Source of the DNA: Siphonodentalium dalli
Taxonomy: Eukaryota; Mollusca; Scaphopoda; Gadilida; Siphonodentaliidae
NCBI GenBank assembly: GCA_032622095.1
Contig: CP136065.1
Coordinates: 240,849,530 to 240,913,529, forward strand
Length of the DNA stretch: 64,000 nucleotides
Direction: 5' to 3'
Every line of letters begins with the position of its first letter. The first letter of the stretch is position 1. The translations under genes and the position numbers were made by a program. Below are positions 54,766-64,000 of this stretch, one piece after another. The notes below the pieces were generated by a model that ran no database searches, had not been told where the DNA came from, and saw only the letters and a program-made list of their open reading frames with translations.

Positions 54766-57000
54766 ACATTATGTATAATATGACGTATGACGTAGTGGTC
54801 AGACCAGTGTAGCGAGAGGTAAGATTTCTTAACAATATGTATAATGTGACGCAGTGGTCAGACCAGTGTAGCGAGAGGTAAGATTTCTTAACATTATGTA
54901 TAATATGACGTGTGACGCAGTGGTCAGACCAGTGTAGCGAGAGGTAAGATTTCTTAACATTATGTATAATATGACGTGTGACGCAGTGGTCAGACCAGTG
55001 TAGCGAGAGGTAAGATTTCTTAACATTATGTATACTATGACGTGTGACGCAGTGGTCAGACCAGTGTAGCGAGAGGTAAGATTTCTTAACATTATGTATA
55101 ATATGACGTGTGACGCAGTGGTCAGACCAGTGTAGCGAGAGGTAAGATTTCTTAACATTATGTATAACATGACGTGTGACGCAGTGGTCAGACTAGTGTA
55201 GCGAGAGGTAAGATTTCCTTAACATTATGTATAATATGACGTGTGACGCAGTGGTCAGACCAGTGTAGCAAGAGGTAAGACTTCTTAACATTATGTATAA
55301 TATGACGTGTGACGCAGTGGTCAGACCAGTGTAGCGAGAGGTAAGATTTCTTAACATTATGTATAATATGACGTGTGACGCAGTGGTCAGACCAGTGTAG
55401 CGAGAGGTAAGATTTCTTAACATTATGTATAATATGACGTGTGACGCAGTGGTCAGACCAGTGTAGCGAGAGGTAAGATTTCTTAACATTATGTATAATA
55501 TGACGTGTGACGCAGTGGTCAGACCAGTGTAGCGAGAGGTAAGATTTCTTAACATTATGTATAATATGACGTGTGACGCAGTGGTCAGACCAGTGTAGCG
55601 AGAGGTAAGATTTCTTAACATTATGTATACTATGACGTGTGACGCAGTGGTCAGACCAGTGTGGCGAGAGGTAAGATTTCTTAACATTATGTATAATATG
55701 ACGTGTGACGCAGTGGTCAGACCAGTGTAGCGAGAGGTAAGATTTCTTAACATTATGTATAACATGACGTGTGACGCAGTGGTCAGACTAGTGTAGCGAG
55801 AGGTAAGATTTCCTTAACATTATGTATAATATGACGTGTGACGCAGTGGTCAGACCAGTGTAGCGAGAGGTAAGACTTCTTAACATTATGTATAATATGA
55901 CGTGTGACGCAATGGTCATACCAGTGTAGCGAGAGGTAAGATTTCTTAACATTAATTATGTATAATATGACGTGTGACGCAGTGGTCAGACCAGTGTAGC
56001 GATAGGTAAGATTTCCTAACATTCTGTATATACGTGGTGGCAGTGATCAGACCAGCGTAGCTAGAGGTAAGATTTCATAACATTCTGTATACTGTGACGC
56101 AGTGGTCAGACCAGTGTAGCGAGAGGTAAGAGCCCCTAACAGTCTATATAATGTGATGCAATGGTCAGACCAGAGTAGCGAGAGGTAAGAGCCCCTAACA
56201 GTCTATATAATGTGATGCAATGGTCAGACCAGAGTAGCGAGAGGTAAGAGCCCCTAACAGTTAGTATAATGTGATGCAATGGTCAGACCAGAGTAGCGAG
56301 AGGTAAGAGCCCTTAACAGTCTGTATAATGTGATGCAATGGTCAGACCAGTGTAGCGAGAGGTAAGAGCCCTAACAGTCTGTATAATGTGATGCAATGGT
56401 CAGACCAGTGTAGCGAGAGGTAAGAGCCCATAACAGTATATATAATGTGATGCAATGGTCAGACCAGAGTAGCGAGAGGTAAGAGCCCATAACAGTTAGT
56501 CTAATGTGACGCAGTGGTCAGACCAGTGTAGCGAGAGGTAAGATTTCCTAACATTCTGTATATACGTGGTGGCAGTGATCAGACCAGCGTAGCTAGAGGT
56601 AAGATTTCATAACATTCTATATAATGTGATGCAATGGTCAGACCAGTGTAGCGAGAGGTAAGAGCCCCTATCAGTCTATATAATGTGATGCAATGGTCAG
56701 ACCAGTGTAGCGAGAGGTAAGAGCCCATAACAGTCTGTATAATGTGATGCAATGGTCAGACCAGTGTAGCGAGAGGTAAGAGCTCCTAACAGTTAGTATA
56801 ATGTGATGCAATGGTCATACCAGTGTAGCGAGAGGTAAGAGCCCCTATCAGTCTGTATAATGTGATGCAATGGTCAGACCAGTGTAGCGAGAGGTAAGAG
56901 CTCCTAACAGTTAGTATAATGTGATGCAATGGTCAGACCAGTGTAGCGAGAGGTAAGAGCCCCTAACAGTATGTATAATGTGATGCAGTGGTCAGATCAA
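54766..57000. repeat. 66-bp to 59-bp tandem array, about 35 copies
   Basis: All units share GTGGTCAGACCAGTGTAGCG followed by AGAGGTAAGA. Up to about 56030 the unit is 66 bp, with TTTCTTAACATTATGTATAA and TATGACGTGTGACGCA. Beyond about 56100 it is about 59 bp, with GCCCCTAACAGTCTATATAA and TGTGATGCAATG. The two types alternate briefly near 56030-56110 and 56500-56620. A block containing TATACGTGGTGGCAGTGATC appears twice (near 56030 and 56560), indicating duplication across the boundary. The open frames here are by-products. Confidence 0.95.
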
Positions 57001-57034
57001 CGCAGCGAGAGAACTGAGCTCAGCCTTGCAGTTG

Positions 57035-57130
57035 GGAATGTTTGATCATAGTCCTGTGATGTTTGTTGGGGCTCATCGACGTTTCCACCATGAGGACACA
57101 CATAGAGGCGGGATGAGAGCGGAAGTGCAA
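57035..57130. repeat. Orphan unit of the 96-bp satellite
   Basis: GGAATGTTTGATCATAGTCC, CATCGACGTTTCCACCATGA and GGACACACATAGAG form one diverged satellite unit. AGTGCAATGAGCATAACCTT follows, the same border that ends the large array at 53950. It lies on the far side of the 66/59-bp array. Confidence 0.85.
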
Positions 57131-57760
57131 TGAGCATAACCTTAATATCGTTACCCCCCCCCCCCCCAATGATATTAAATGTGTTTGGTCCATCCAACCT
57201 CCCCCACATGATCATTATGAGTTTTCCTTTCAATCAAATTTCCGGTTCTATAGCTCGAGTCATAAATTAATTTTCATTATAATTACCATGTTGTTTGTAT
57301 ACTTCATAGAGCACACGGGTGTATTTTGCACTAATCCATGGCTCAAATTCATTCATTCGTTGTATATGTACTGTTGAGTATAAAATGGGCCTCGTGGCTC
57401 AATCGGTTAGGGTTACAACTCCAAGCCGTTCGCCCTCCAGCGTTGGGGTTTCAAATCCACATGTTTCCATCTGGACATTGTAACTCAAACTCGGTAACTG
57501 CATGGTGGAGTTGCCAGTTACTCGCCGATGGCCGGTGGTTTGCCGCACATGGTCGACGAGTTTGTCAGCCATTGAAATCACTGTTAGATTAGCCGTAAGT
57601 GTGCGGATTTCCTCCACCACTAACACTGGCAATGTCGTGATATGGCCTTAGTTGCTGAACGCGACATTGAACCCCAATCAATCAATCAATATGTTGAGTA
57701 TAAAAGGATATGGTCCCATAAATGGCCGTATTTAGTTTACAGTCCCCCTTTAAAGGCACG
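57115..57760. repeat. Dispersed element E3, split by a SINE
   Basis: Contains ATATCGTTACCCCCCC, TTAAATGTGTTTGGTCCATC, TTATAATTACCATGTTGTTT and, after the SINE, GGATATGGTCCCATAAATGG and TTTAGTTTACAGTCCCCC. Removing 57386-57705 restores the order seen at 54040-54250. Confidence 0.7.
57386..57691 (+). mobile_element. tRNA-derived SINE with 14-bp target duplication
   Basis: The 5' part has RNA polymerase III promoter boxes: A box TGGCTCAATCGG (57395-57406) and a B-box-like GGTTTCAAATCC (57447-57458). A body of about 230 bp contains GGCCTTAGTTGCTGAACGCG, and the tail is (AATC)n. TGTTGAGTATAAAA stands on both sides (57372-57385 and 57692-57705), a perfect 14-bp duplication showing LINE-mediated insertion into an E3 copy. 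It is not a tRNA gene, because the acceptor-stem complement is missing. Confidence 0.9.
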
Positions 57761-57959
57761 TGAGGCCTTAGTTGTCGAAAATATTCATATTTGTTCTAAT
57801 CACCGTAAACAGAAAAACATTAAAACGCATACAGTTTCGTTCATATATATACCATGACCATCACGTAAACAGCATGTTATCATAAAGACCTACTATATTT
57901 TACCCAAGCAAGAGCCTGATTGTGTCACAGAAGACAGCACAATGCTACTGGCTAATCAC

Positions 57960-58050
57960 ACACAAATGGCATAAACGCTCTTTATTAGTTCCATATCAGG
58001 AATTCACCAACAAAGAACGCTCTTTATGTTTACTATCATAATATAAACAA
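57960..58050 (+). repeat. Dispersed repeat R5, copy 4 (partial)
   Basis: GCATAAACGCTCTTTATTAG, CCATATCAGGAATTCACCAA and GAACGCTCTTTATGTTTAC follow the R5 order. Confidence 0.5.
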
Positions 58051-58219
58051 ACACCAGAAAAGTAACTTGTTATGCTTTTGTTTACATAACAATGGTCAAA
58101 AATATGACAATAACATACTGTTTATGCGATATTTCTTATTTGTATATGGACAAAGTCTGTCTACATTTTGTTGTTCTTTCTGCTTGTGGCGGTTTTTGAC
58201 GGGTGGAAATATTTTCACA

Positions 58220-58460
58220 GGATACCCACCGCCAAGGCCAACCGTACCTTTAAGATTGTCGTTCCCCCAATGCTGTCAAATGTGTTTGATCCATTCCACC
58301 TCCCCATATGATCATTATGGGTTTCACTTCAATCGAAATTCCGGTTCTGTAGATTGCCGTAAAATATGACACGTGACCCCATAATCTAGAATAATGCAGA
58401 AGGGCAATACACACGCATGGGAATGGTTCATGTGCCTGAACCATTGATAATCCTTCCAGG
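58220..58460. repeat. Dispersed element E3, partial copy
   Basis: From TCCCCCAATGCTGTCAAATG to GGGAATGGTTCATGTGCCTG, this matches 54245-54440 and 49125-49330. Confidence 0.6.
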
Positions 58461-59344
58461 TTGTTTTTTTAACCTGGAATTCTACTTTTCATAACGAGTG
58501 TAAATGCACTTAGTGATTTATGTCATTTATACTGTTATTTACGTGCTAGTGTGGAACGTTAATGATCAGGCCCGTTCAATTTATACTAAATTCTCCCACC
58601 GTCAGATGTCAAACAAGCCGCGATTAAGTGGAGAAATATTAAATACCGGGCTCTTATGTAATTAATCTTTGGCTCCGTGGCTGAAGAGCCGGGCTAATTA
58701 TGAAGGTGGGGTCTCGTTAGCGATCATCCACAGAACAGCACGCAAAACCAAGATCTGGCAACAGCGGCGTAATTCTCCAGCTTTAATCAAGCAGATTTAT
58801 GGAGATTAATGTATTTTTGTGTGTTTAGCTATGATGCCAAAACCTACCAGTGAGATGGCCTTGATATTGTGTTCACTATTTCTTATGGTTTATAAGAAAA
58901 TCCCGTAAATTAGAAAATTAAAAGGACAATGCACTTCCTTCCTTTGCAACTAGACTTGGACCCACCACAACGTCGATTGTATCTTCGCGTACAAACGGTA
59001 CGCGCCGCAGGGGCTTGTCGTAAAACACATTTCATTGCAAAAAGGTACGCCCCTTTTAACATGCATTACTACAACATAATAAGTGAATTATTTTTGGTAT
59101 TAAAGAAGAGTATTAAAGCGGCGCTTTCTAATTGATTAATTAACTGGCTCGTGTGGCACTCATAGGAAATTTCGTTTTGCAGTTGTACATTTGTTGTAGT
59201 GCTTAGTTCACTTGCTGAATATCTCGGGCTGTCAAAACCCTTGATCACAGTTAAATAGCGTTTTTTTTTTCTTTCGTGTTGTTATCATTATGTTGTTGTC
59301 TAGACATAATTATACATGGTTAGCATAATCTCCAAATTAATCGG
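58461..59344. other. Unassigned sequence
   Basis: A plus-strand open frame (58929-59135) has no recognisable features. Otherwise nothing seen. Confidence 0.3.
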
Positions 59345-59580
59345 AAGGAAGGACGAGTTATGTCGACAAATACACGAAATGTTGGACCTGCAGGCTTTAT
59401 AAACTGTGGAAAACCCCTACTTGTCATAGTCATAGAATTTCCCAGATGTGTTCAAATGTGCTCCCATAAATCATACTAACGCTCTTTATTTTTACCATAT
59501 CAGGAATAAACTAACATGTAACGCTCTTTGATGTTCCATGCTGAAGAAAAGTTATTACATTCTATGACTTGAATGTTATA
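59345..59580 (+). repeat. Dispersed repeat R5, copy 5
   Basis: GTCGACAAATACACGAAATG, TAACGCTCTTTATTTTTACC, ATATCAGGAATAAACTAACA and ACGCTCTTTGATGTTCCATG follow the R5 order. With the 5490 and 15440 copies this is the most complete copy. Confidence 0.55.
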
Positions 59581-59739
59581 TATACATACAACACTCTCTT
59601 GATTAAAAGTCTTGATTAAAATGAATGAATACATAAAATATTAAAGTAGGCACCAACCGGCCATCCAAATACCAAATAGTCTGTGTCAAATTGTAAATAC
59701 GCCATTACATATATCATTCAGGGGCAGCAGTAAGACGGC

Positions 59740-59855
59740 CAGCTAGGTCATGCTGCTCCTGTGCAATAATATACTTTTGTTTACTATTTTGTTAATGTAT
59801 TGTATTTTAATATTATTGTGCAAATAAAGATCTATCTATTTATCTATCTATCTAT
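59740..59855 (+). repeat. Probable retroelement 3' tail with (ATCT)n
   Basis: GCTGCTCCTGTGCAATAATATACTTTT-type sequence ends GTGCAAATAAAGATCTATCT followed by (ATCT)n. AATAAA followed at once by a simple repeat is the ending seen for LINE A and LINE C. No coding part remains upstream. Confidence 0.5.
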
Positions 59856-60154
59856 ATGTATATATACGGTAGGTTGTTCATCCAAACTAATTATGGGGTG
59901 GGTTTGAATCCCCTTCTTGATTTTTCGCGAACGACCAGCTATCAAGACCGATTACCGCTAACGACAAGCTATCAAGTCCGATTACCCCGAACATGTTGCG
60001 AAAATTTTCTCGATCACTCGAGAACAGACCAAGAACATGTTCGCGGGTTTGGAGAATTCGGAGAGTTATAATCCAGACCAATGAACACGTTTCTGTCTGT
60101 CCCGGGCCTGTTGCATGTCGTTGTTGGAGTTCTGACACCCGCGCGGACCACTTT

Positions 60155-60467
60155 TCGAAATGAATTAAAACTAATGAAAAACAGCAACAGATATCAAGCA
60201 GGATTTATTCATTTCGGCATCCATGAAAGAAGACATGTTTAGAATTGAATTGAATTGTTTATGACTGGCCTGAAATTTCTTGATAGCAGTTAGTTTGATA
60301 ATGGCTTATAACTATTCATGGTCTCGCCTATTGAAATGGACCGATCGCGCGCAGGCGATTAATACTATCAGTGATTGGTGTGACCATGTAAAATACATGG
60401 AATACATGGATTTTACATACAGAAATTACATATATATAGTGTATATCCACCCTTAGTGGTCTACTGC
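60155..60467 (-). repeat. Dispersed repeat R4, copy 2
   Basis: Inverted partner of 17129-17400 over about 300 bp, including ATTTATTCATTTCGGCATCC, TTGATAGCAGTTAGTTTGAT, CCGATCGCGCGCAGGC and ACATGGATTTTACATACAGA. Confidence 0.65.
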
Positions 60468-60469
60468 TC

Positions 60470-62060
60470 GCGAACACAACAGAACACGGGTTCTGGGAGT
60501 GAGTATCAAGACCCGAGAACACGTTATTTTGGTTTAAATTGTTTATTAACCACCAGATATATGTGTTACATAAAATACATCGAATATATATTGTTATAAC
60601 GGACATGTTAATTTAGTATATATGTATATGGTAGAAATGGAGAACGACAGTATATATAGCTTTTCGGGTGTCATTCTCCCCATGCATGTATCATAGAGGG
60701 GCCTTATATACAATGTATATATAAATGTTCCTGGGATTTTGCGTTAATAGAGACCTTTCACTAGATCACGAATGCGATTACGGTTATGGACAATATCTGC
60801 CAGTATACGGCCAAAATTCGATCTGACAGCGGATATAGATAAATCAATCGAATTGTACATGGGTTATGGAATATATAAGATATTGAGGAGAAGAAGAAGA
60901 GGAGTATTCAGGAGAAGAAGTTTGGATGGAGGGGCGTTCTCCGTCTGTTCTTGGTCTGTGTTCTTGTTTTCAAGTCACAACACCCGCGAACACAGAACAC
61001 GGATTCGAATACACCCCTATTCATTACATTACTAGTATCATGCAGACTTTGGTCACTTCTGCGGTCGGTCGAAGGTCATGCGTGTATGACAGTGTATCCC
61101 TGACGACTGATGGTATGTTGTATTATGATTTGATATGGTGTCTATGTATAAACAAATCGGAGCACCACATGTATATAGGTCATCCTGCTACATGAGCATG
61201 AACTCACAACCAACGTTATCTTCGTCCTATAGTCTTGTCTCAGTAATGCATTTTTTTCTGGCATAATAAGCTAAATCTATACAATGTGCTCGATCTAACT
61301 GAATCTAGTTTGATATTTGATAAACTCCTCGCGTTACGCTGGGTGAAGTTCACTATCCTGGTCCAAGATTAATTCGTGTTTTCCATCTTTTGATCGCGAT
61401 GTTTTCACCTCTAATTGAATGATGTTTCCGAACGAGCTGGGTTTCCACCTCTTAATTGAACAAGTTGGTCAGAGCGGATAGCATATTTCGCTATGCCTGT
61501 GGATGATTGATGGAAAACGCGGTGGAGTGATGGATGTTTAGACATTGAGACCAAAACATGTTGTTAGTAGCCATATGGTCCAAAGAAAAATATTTATGCT
61601 CCCCGAGTGACTCGACTCAACCAGCAGTATTGTACTGTATTTGATAAAACCACAAGGGCTGGACACTCATGTTATGTGATTTGGACGTTGGAGAACGTGT
61701 TTTACATCTTGATAAATTTCATGAAATATTCCAGGCAGACCAATTTGCATTTTTTGGCAAGCAGTTCGTCGAAGATATACCTAGTTCTGGGAAATAATAG
61801 ATTAAATGCAATATCTTTGACGACCAATAATCTCAATTCTTTACGTGCTTTCGGCAAACAGCCTGCTTGTTGTATATTCTTCCAGTGGAGATAGTGTTTG
61901 GGTGGTACAGTCGTATTATTGATTGATTGTTTATTTACTCAATGCCACAATTAAGTGGCGAATACAGAGTACTAATTAACATATATACATATATTTACAA
62001 AAGGAGGCCACTGTTGTCTGGCTTGCCATTTTCATATGGCAGAAGTGTATAGTTGTACTA
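60470..62060. other. Unassigned intronic sequence
   Basis: Open frames up to 95 residues (61607-61894) show no motif that I recognise. The phrase CGCGAACACAGAACACGG near 60990 repeats one near 60472 and resembles 60040. No exon of the kinase was found. Confidence 0.3.
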
Positions 62061-62315
62061 ACATCATCATCATCATCATTATCATCATCTTCACCATTAT
62101 CATCGTCATCATCATCATCATCATCGTCCTCATTATCATCATCGTCGTAGTCGCCACAACCACCACCATCATCATCATCATCGTAAGCATCATCATCATC
62201 TTCATCGTCGTCATAATCATCGTCATCATCATCGTTATCATGATCATCAAAGTCACCATCGTCGTCGTCATCATCACCATCGTCGCAATTACCATCGTCA
62301 TCGTCGTCAATTAGT
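62060..62315. repeat. Imperfect ATC trinucleotide microsatellite
   Basis: About 250 bp of ATC/GTC/ACC triplets. Frames on both strands stay open because triplet repeats contain no stop, and neither is a gene. Confidence 0.95.
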
Positions 62316-62319
62316 ACAT

Positions 62320-63050
62320 TATACCTGAGTTATCATACGAGAGATAGCATGATTGACGACTGTCAAATATTTTAAGACTAACCTCGAGAAAATACCATTT
62401 GTACAATGCCACCCCTTGCTGGTTAAGTTGTGCTACTATGCTATGATACTATACAGTTGGTCCTGCTTGAGTGCTATGGTGTTGGTGTGGCAAAATGATG
62501 CTGTTACGAAAACTACCGTTGTATTCGTATAGGTTAGCATTTTCGCGGTGTTTGGCTAATCCGAGTGATTTGCGAAAAAGTCAGTGTATGTATGAAACAT
62601 GGAAGAGAATATATACTATAAAATCTTTTAATCGTTTGCTTAGTATTTGCAAAATGATAGGAATAGCCATCTTGATTATGTGTCTGTTGGAAATAACAGA
62701 CACAGCCAGTATTAAAATATTTTACAATATATTTATTTTTTAATGTTTGCTACTGCACATAAATGAATTTCCCCTCTTTTGGATCCACCAGCATCATAGC
62801 AAATTAACAGGGCCACATAACCAGGGGTGAACCTTCGGGATTGCAGATACCTGACTGTTCATGTCCCAGACATGATGTACATGCTTTTTTATAATCAGTT
62901 TGGCATTATTATGCATGGATTCCAGCACACACTATATATTTTTAAACTATATGAGTGCTATGTCGATGCGTGTTGACGCTAGAGGGAAATTTCGTAGAGG
63001 GGTGAATATTTGTCGATAGAGATCAATAACAAATACATGTTGTGAGCGGA
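62320..63050. other. Unassigned; partial similarity to the ORF1-like family 3' region
   Basis: GCATTTTCGCGGTGTTTGGC near 62537 and CAGCATCATAGCAAATTAAC near 62790 resemble words at 22840-22970 in ORF1-like copy b. The open frame at 62471-62743 is not recognisable. Confidence 0.35.
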
Positions 63051-63454
63051 CTCAAAATATGGTGCTGGACATTTTCAGAATGACCCCCCCCCCCCCCCCC
63101 CCCCGGATGGTGAAATTCATCATCTGGGTACCACATTCTGCATAGTCTCATCTATGGGGGACCTAATAACGATTTAAGTTCCTGGATGATGATGTGAGCC
63201 CCATTTGGGCACCTCGATTATATATTGTGTCGTCTGCCAATGTGGGGATATAGAGAAACTAACCTAAACTAGAAAAAGAACCTTTATGAAGAAGTTACTC
63301 AAGAAAATAAGATACTTTTCAGAGAAGATGAAGCCTAAGCAGAATGAGGCTACCAGAGGGTGAATTTAGTGATGATAGCCCACTGAATGGGGTAGTGTCA
63401 CTAAATTCACCCTCTGGGACCTTATTCTGCAAATGTCCGGCACCATGTTTTGAG
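63051..63454. repeat. Nested inverted repeat with a poly-C tract
   Basis: The outer arms are CTCAAAATATGGTGCTGGAC at 63051 and its near-complement GTCCGGCACCATGTTTTGAG at 63435-63454. The inner hairpin (63339-63430) has 33-bp arms with AGAGGGTGAATTTAGTGA and its exact complement. A run of about 21 C lies at 63084-63104. Structure of a fold-back element. Confidence 0.7.
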
Positions 63455-64000
63455 GTCTACTTGTGACCAACAATATAATCCAGTTTCCAGAAGAAAAACA
63501 CACTGGTCGCCTTCTATACGTAATCGACACAACTCGCAGTGGCGTATTTGGAGAAAAAAGTATGGATCTGAGGCACGTTATGACATTTATTACGATATTA
63601 ATGTAGTGCGAAGCGGTTTACACTAAATGTGCTACAATGATCACCCATCAATAAAACGCACTCACATTACATTCATTTCTTATATTAGTATACATGTAGC
63701 TATTTCCCTGTTAATTCCTCTAAACTCATCCAAAATGTCTTCTTCTGAAATCTGCCTTCATTTTTGATATTATACCGTGCATCACTATTAGTTTAACATA
63801 TAGTATATCTGCAAAATATCGGTCGATTAGTTTGTGGCCATCCACTTAAAAACACGCCCAGTAAATATATCTACTGTTTTAGTCATCTAGGTAAAAGTAA
63901 TGACGTCGGTTTGTATTATCGTGTGTTTTATTGGGATATGGAACGCATGACCCTATTGGCAGTTGACCAATCACCGACAGGATTTAGTGTAACGCATTCG
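63455..64000. other. Unassigned sequence
   Basis: Nothing recognised. GGATTTAGTGTAACGC at the very end resembles the E3 terminus and may begin another E3 copy. Confidence 0.3.

Noticed and set aside
54829-56022. Repeated minus-strand frames (LYIMLRNLTSRYTGLTT units)
   Set aside because: By-product of the 66-bp array, which is also divisible by three. The frames end where the unit changes to 59 bp.
57386-57470. tRNA gene
   Set aside because: A and B boxes are present, but the 3' acceptor complement and cloverleaf are missing. It is the head of a SINE with tail and target duplication.
62032-62314. 92-residue poly-Ile/Val and poly-Met frames on both strands
   Set aside because: ATC microsatellite translation. 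No stop can occur in such a repeat.

Overview
This is a repeat-saturated, AT-rich stretch of animal (metazoan) nuclear DNA with one clearly recognisable host exon. That exon (35668-35948, + strand) encodes the beta-type N-terminus of cGMP-dependent protein kinase type I (PRKG1/cGKI, the Drosophila foraging family): a leucine/isoleucine zipper followed by the autoinhibitory segment, ending at a consensus splice donor. No further exon of the kinase was recognised to the right, so the first intron probably runs for more than 28 kb, beyond the window. Intron-rich architecture, CR1/L2-like non-LTR retrotransposons, a tRNA-derived SINE with an (AATC)n tail, and elements with GTCCGTCC runs suggest a marine invertebrate. 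A lophotrochozoan such as a mollusc is my guess, not something the sequence proves.

Left part (1-35 kb): presumed intergenic or far-upstream DNA packed with short non-autonomous elements. These include fold-back elements, MITEs (short non-autonomous DNA transposons) with TA, TAA or TTAA target duplications, 94-bp and 25-bp tandem arrays, and four copies of a family encoding a basic ORF1/gag-like protein (13.3-14.5, 22.6-23.5, 23.6-24.8 and 26.0-27.5 kb). Two unrelated LINE 3' ends are also present (19.4-19.9 and 20.9-21.1 kb).

Middle (35-49 kb): the PRKG1 exon and its intron, which carries a nested retrotransposon complex. LINE A (+ strand, about 42.55-48.96 kb) holds the end of ORF1, an endonuclease domain and a reverse transcriptase domain. 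A second LINE (LINE B, minus strand, 43.63-46.56 kb) landed inside its endonuclease domain. Two TTAA-flanked MITEs landed in its ORF2, and removing each one with a single TTAA restores the reading frame.

Right part (49-64 kb): a 4.4-kb satellite of 96-bp units containing a duplicated 13-unit block, then a 2.2-kb array of 66-bp units that switches to 59-bp units. Both sit among copies of one dispersed element, together with a tRNA-SINE flanked by a 14-bp target duplication and an ATC microsatellite.

The most distinctive system is the family of about 380-460 bp TTAA-flanked, piggyBac-like MITEs. There are seven full copies, each carrying two mirror-image 67-bp near-perfect hairpins. Most long open frames in the window are by-products of tandem repeats whose unit length is a multiple of three and are not annotated as genes.
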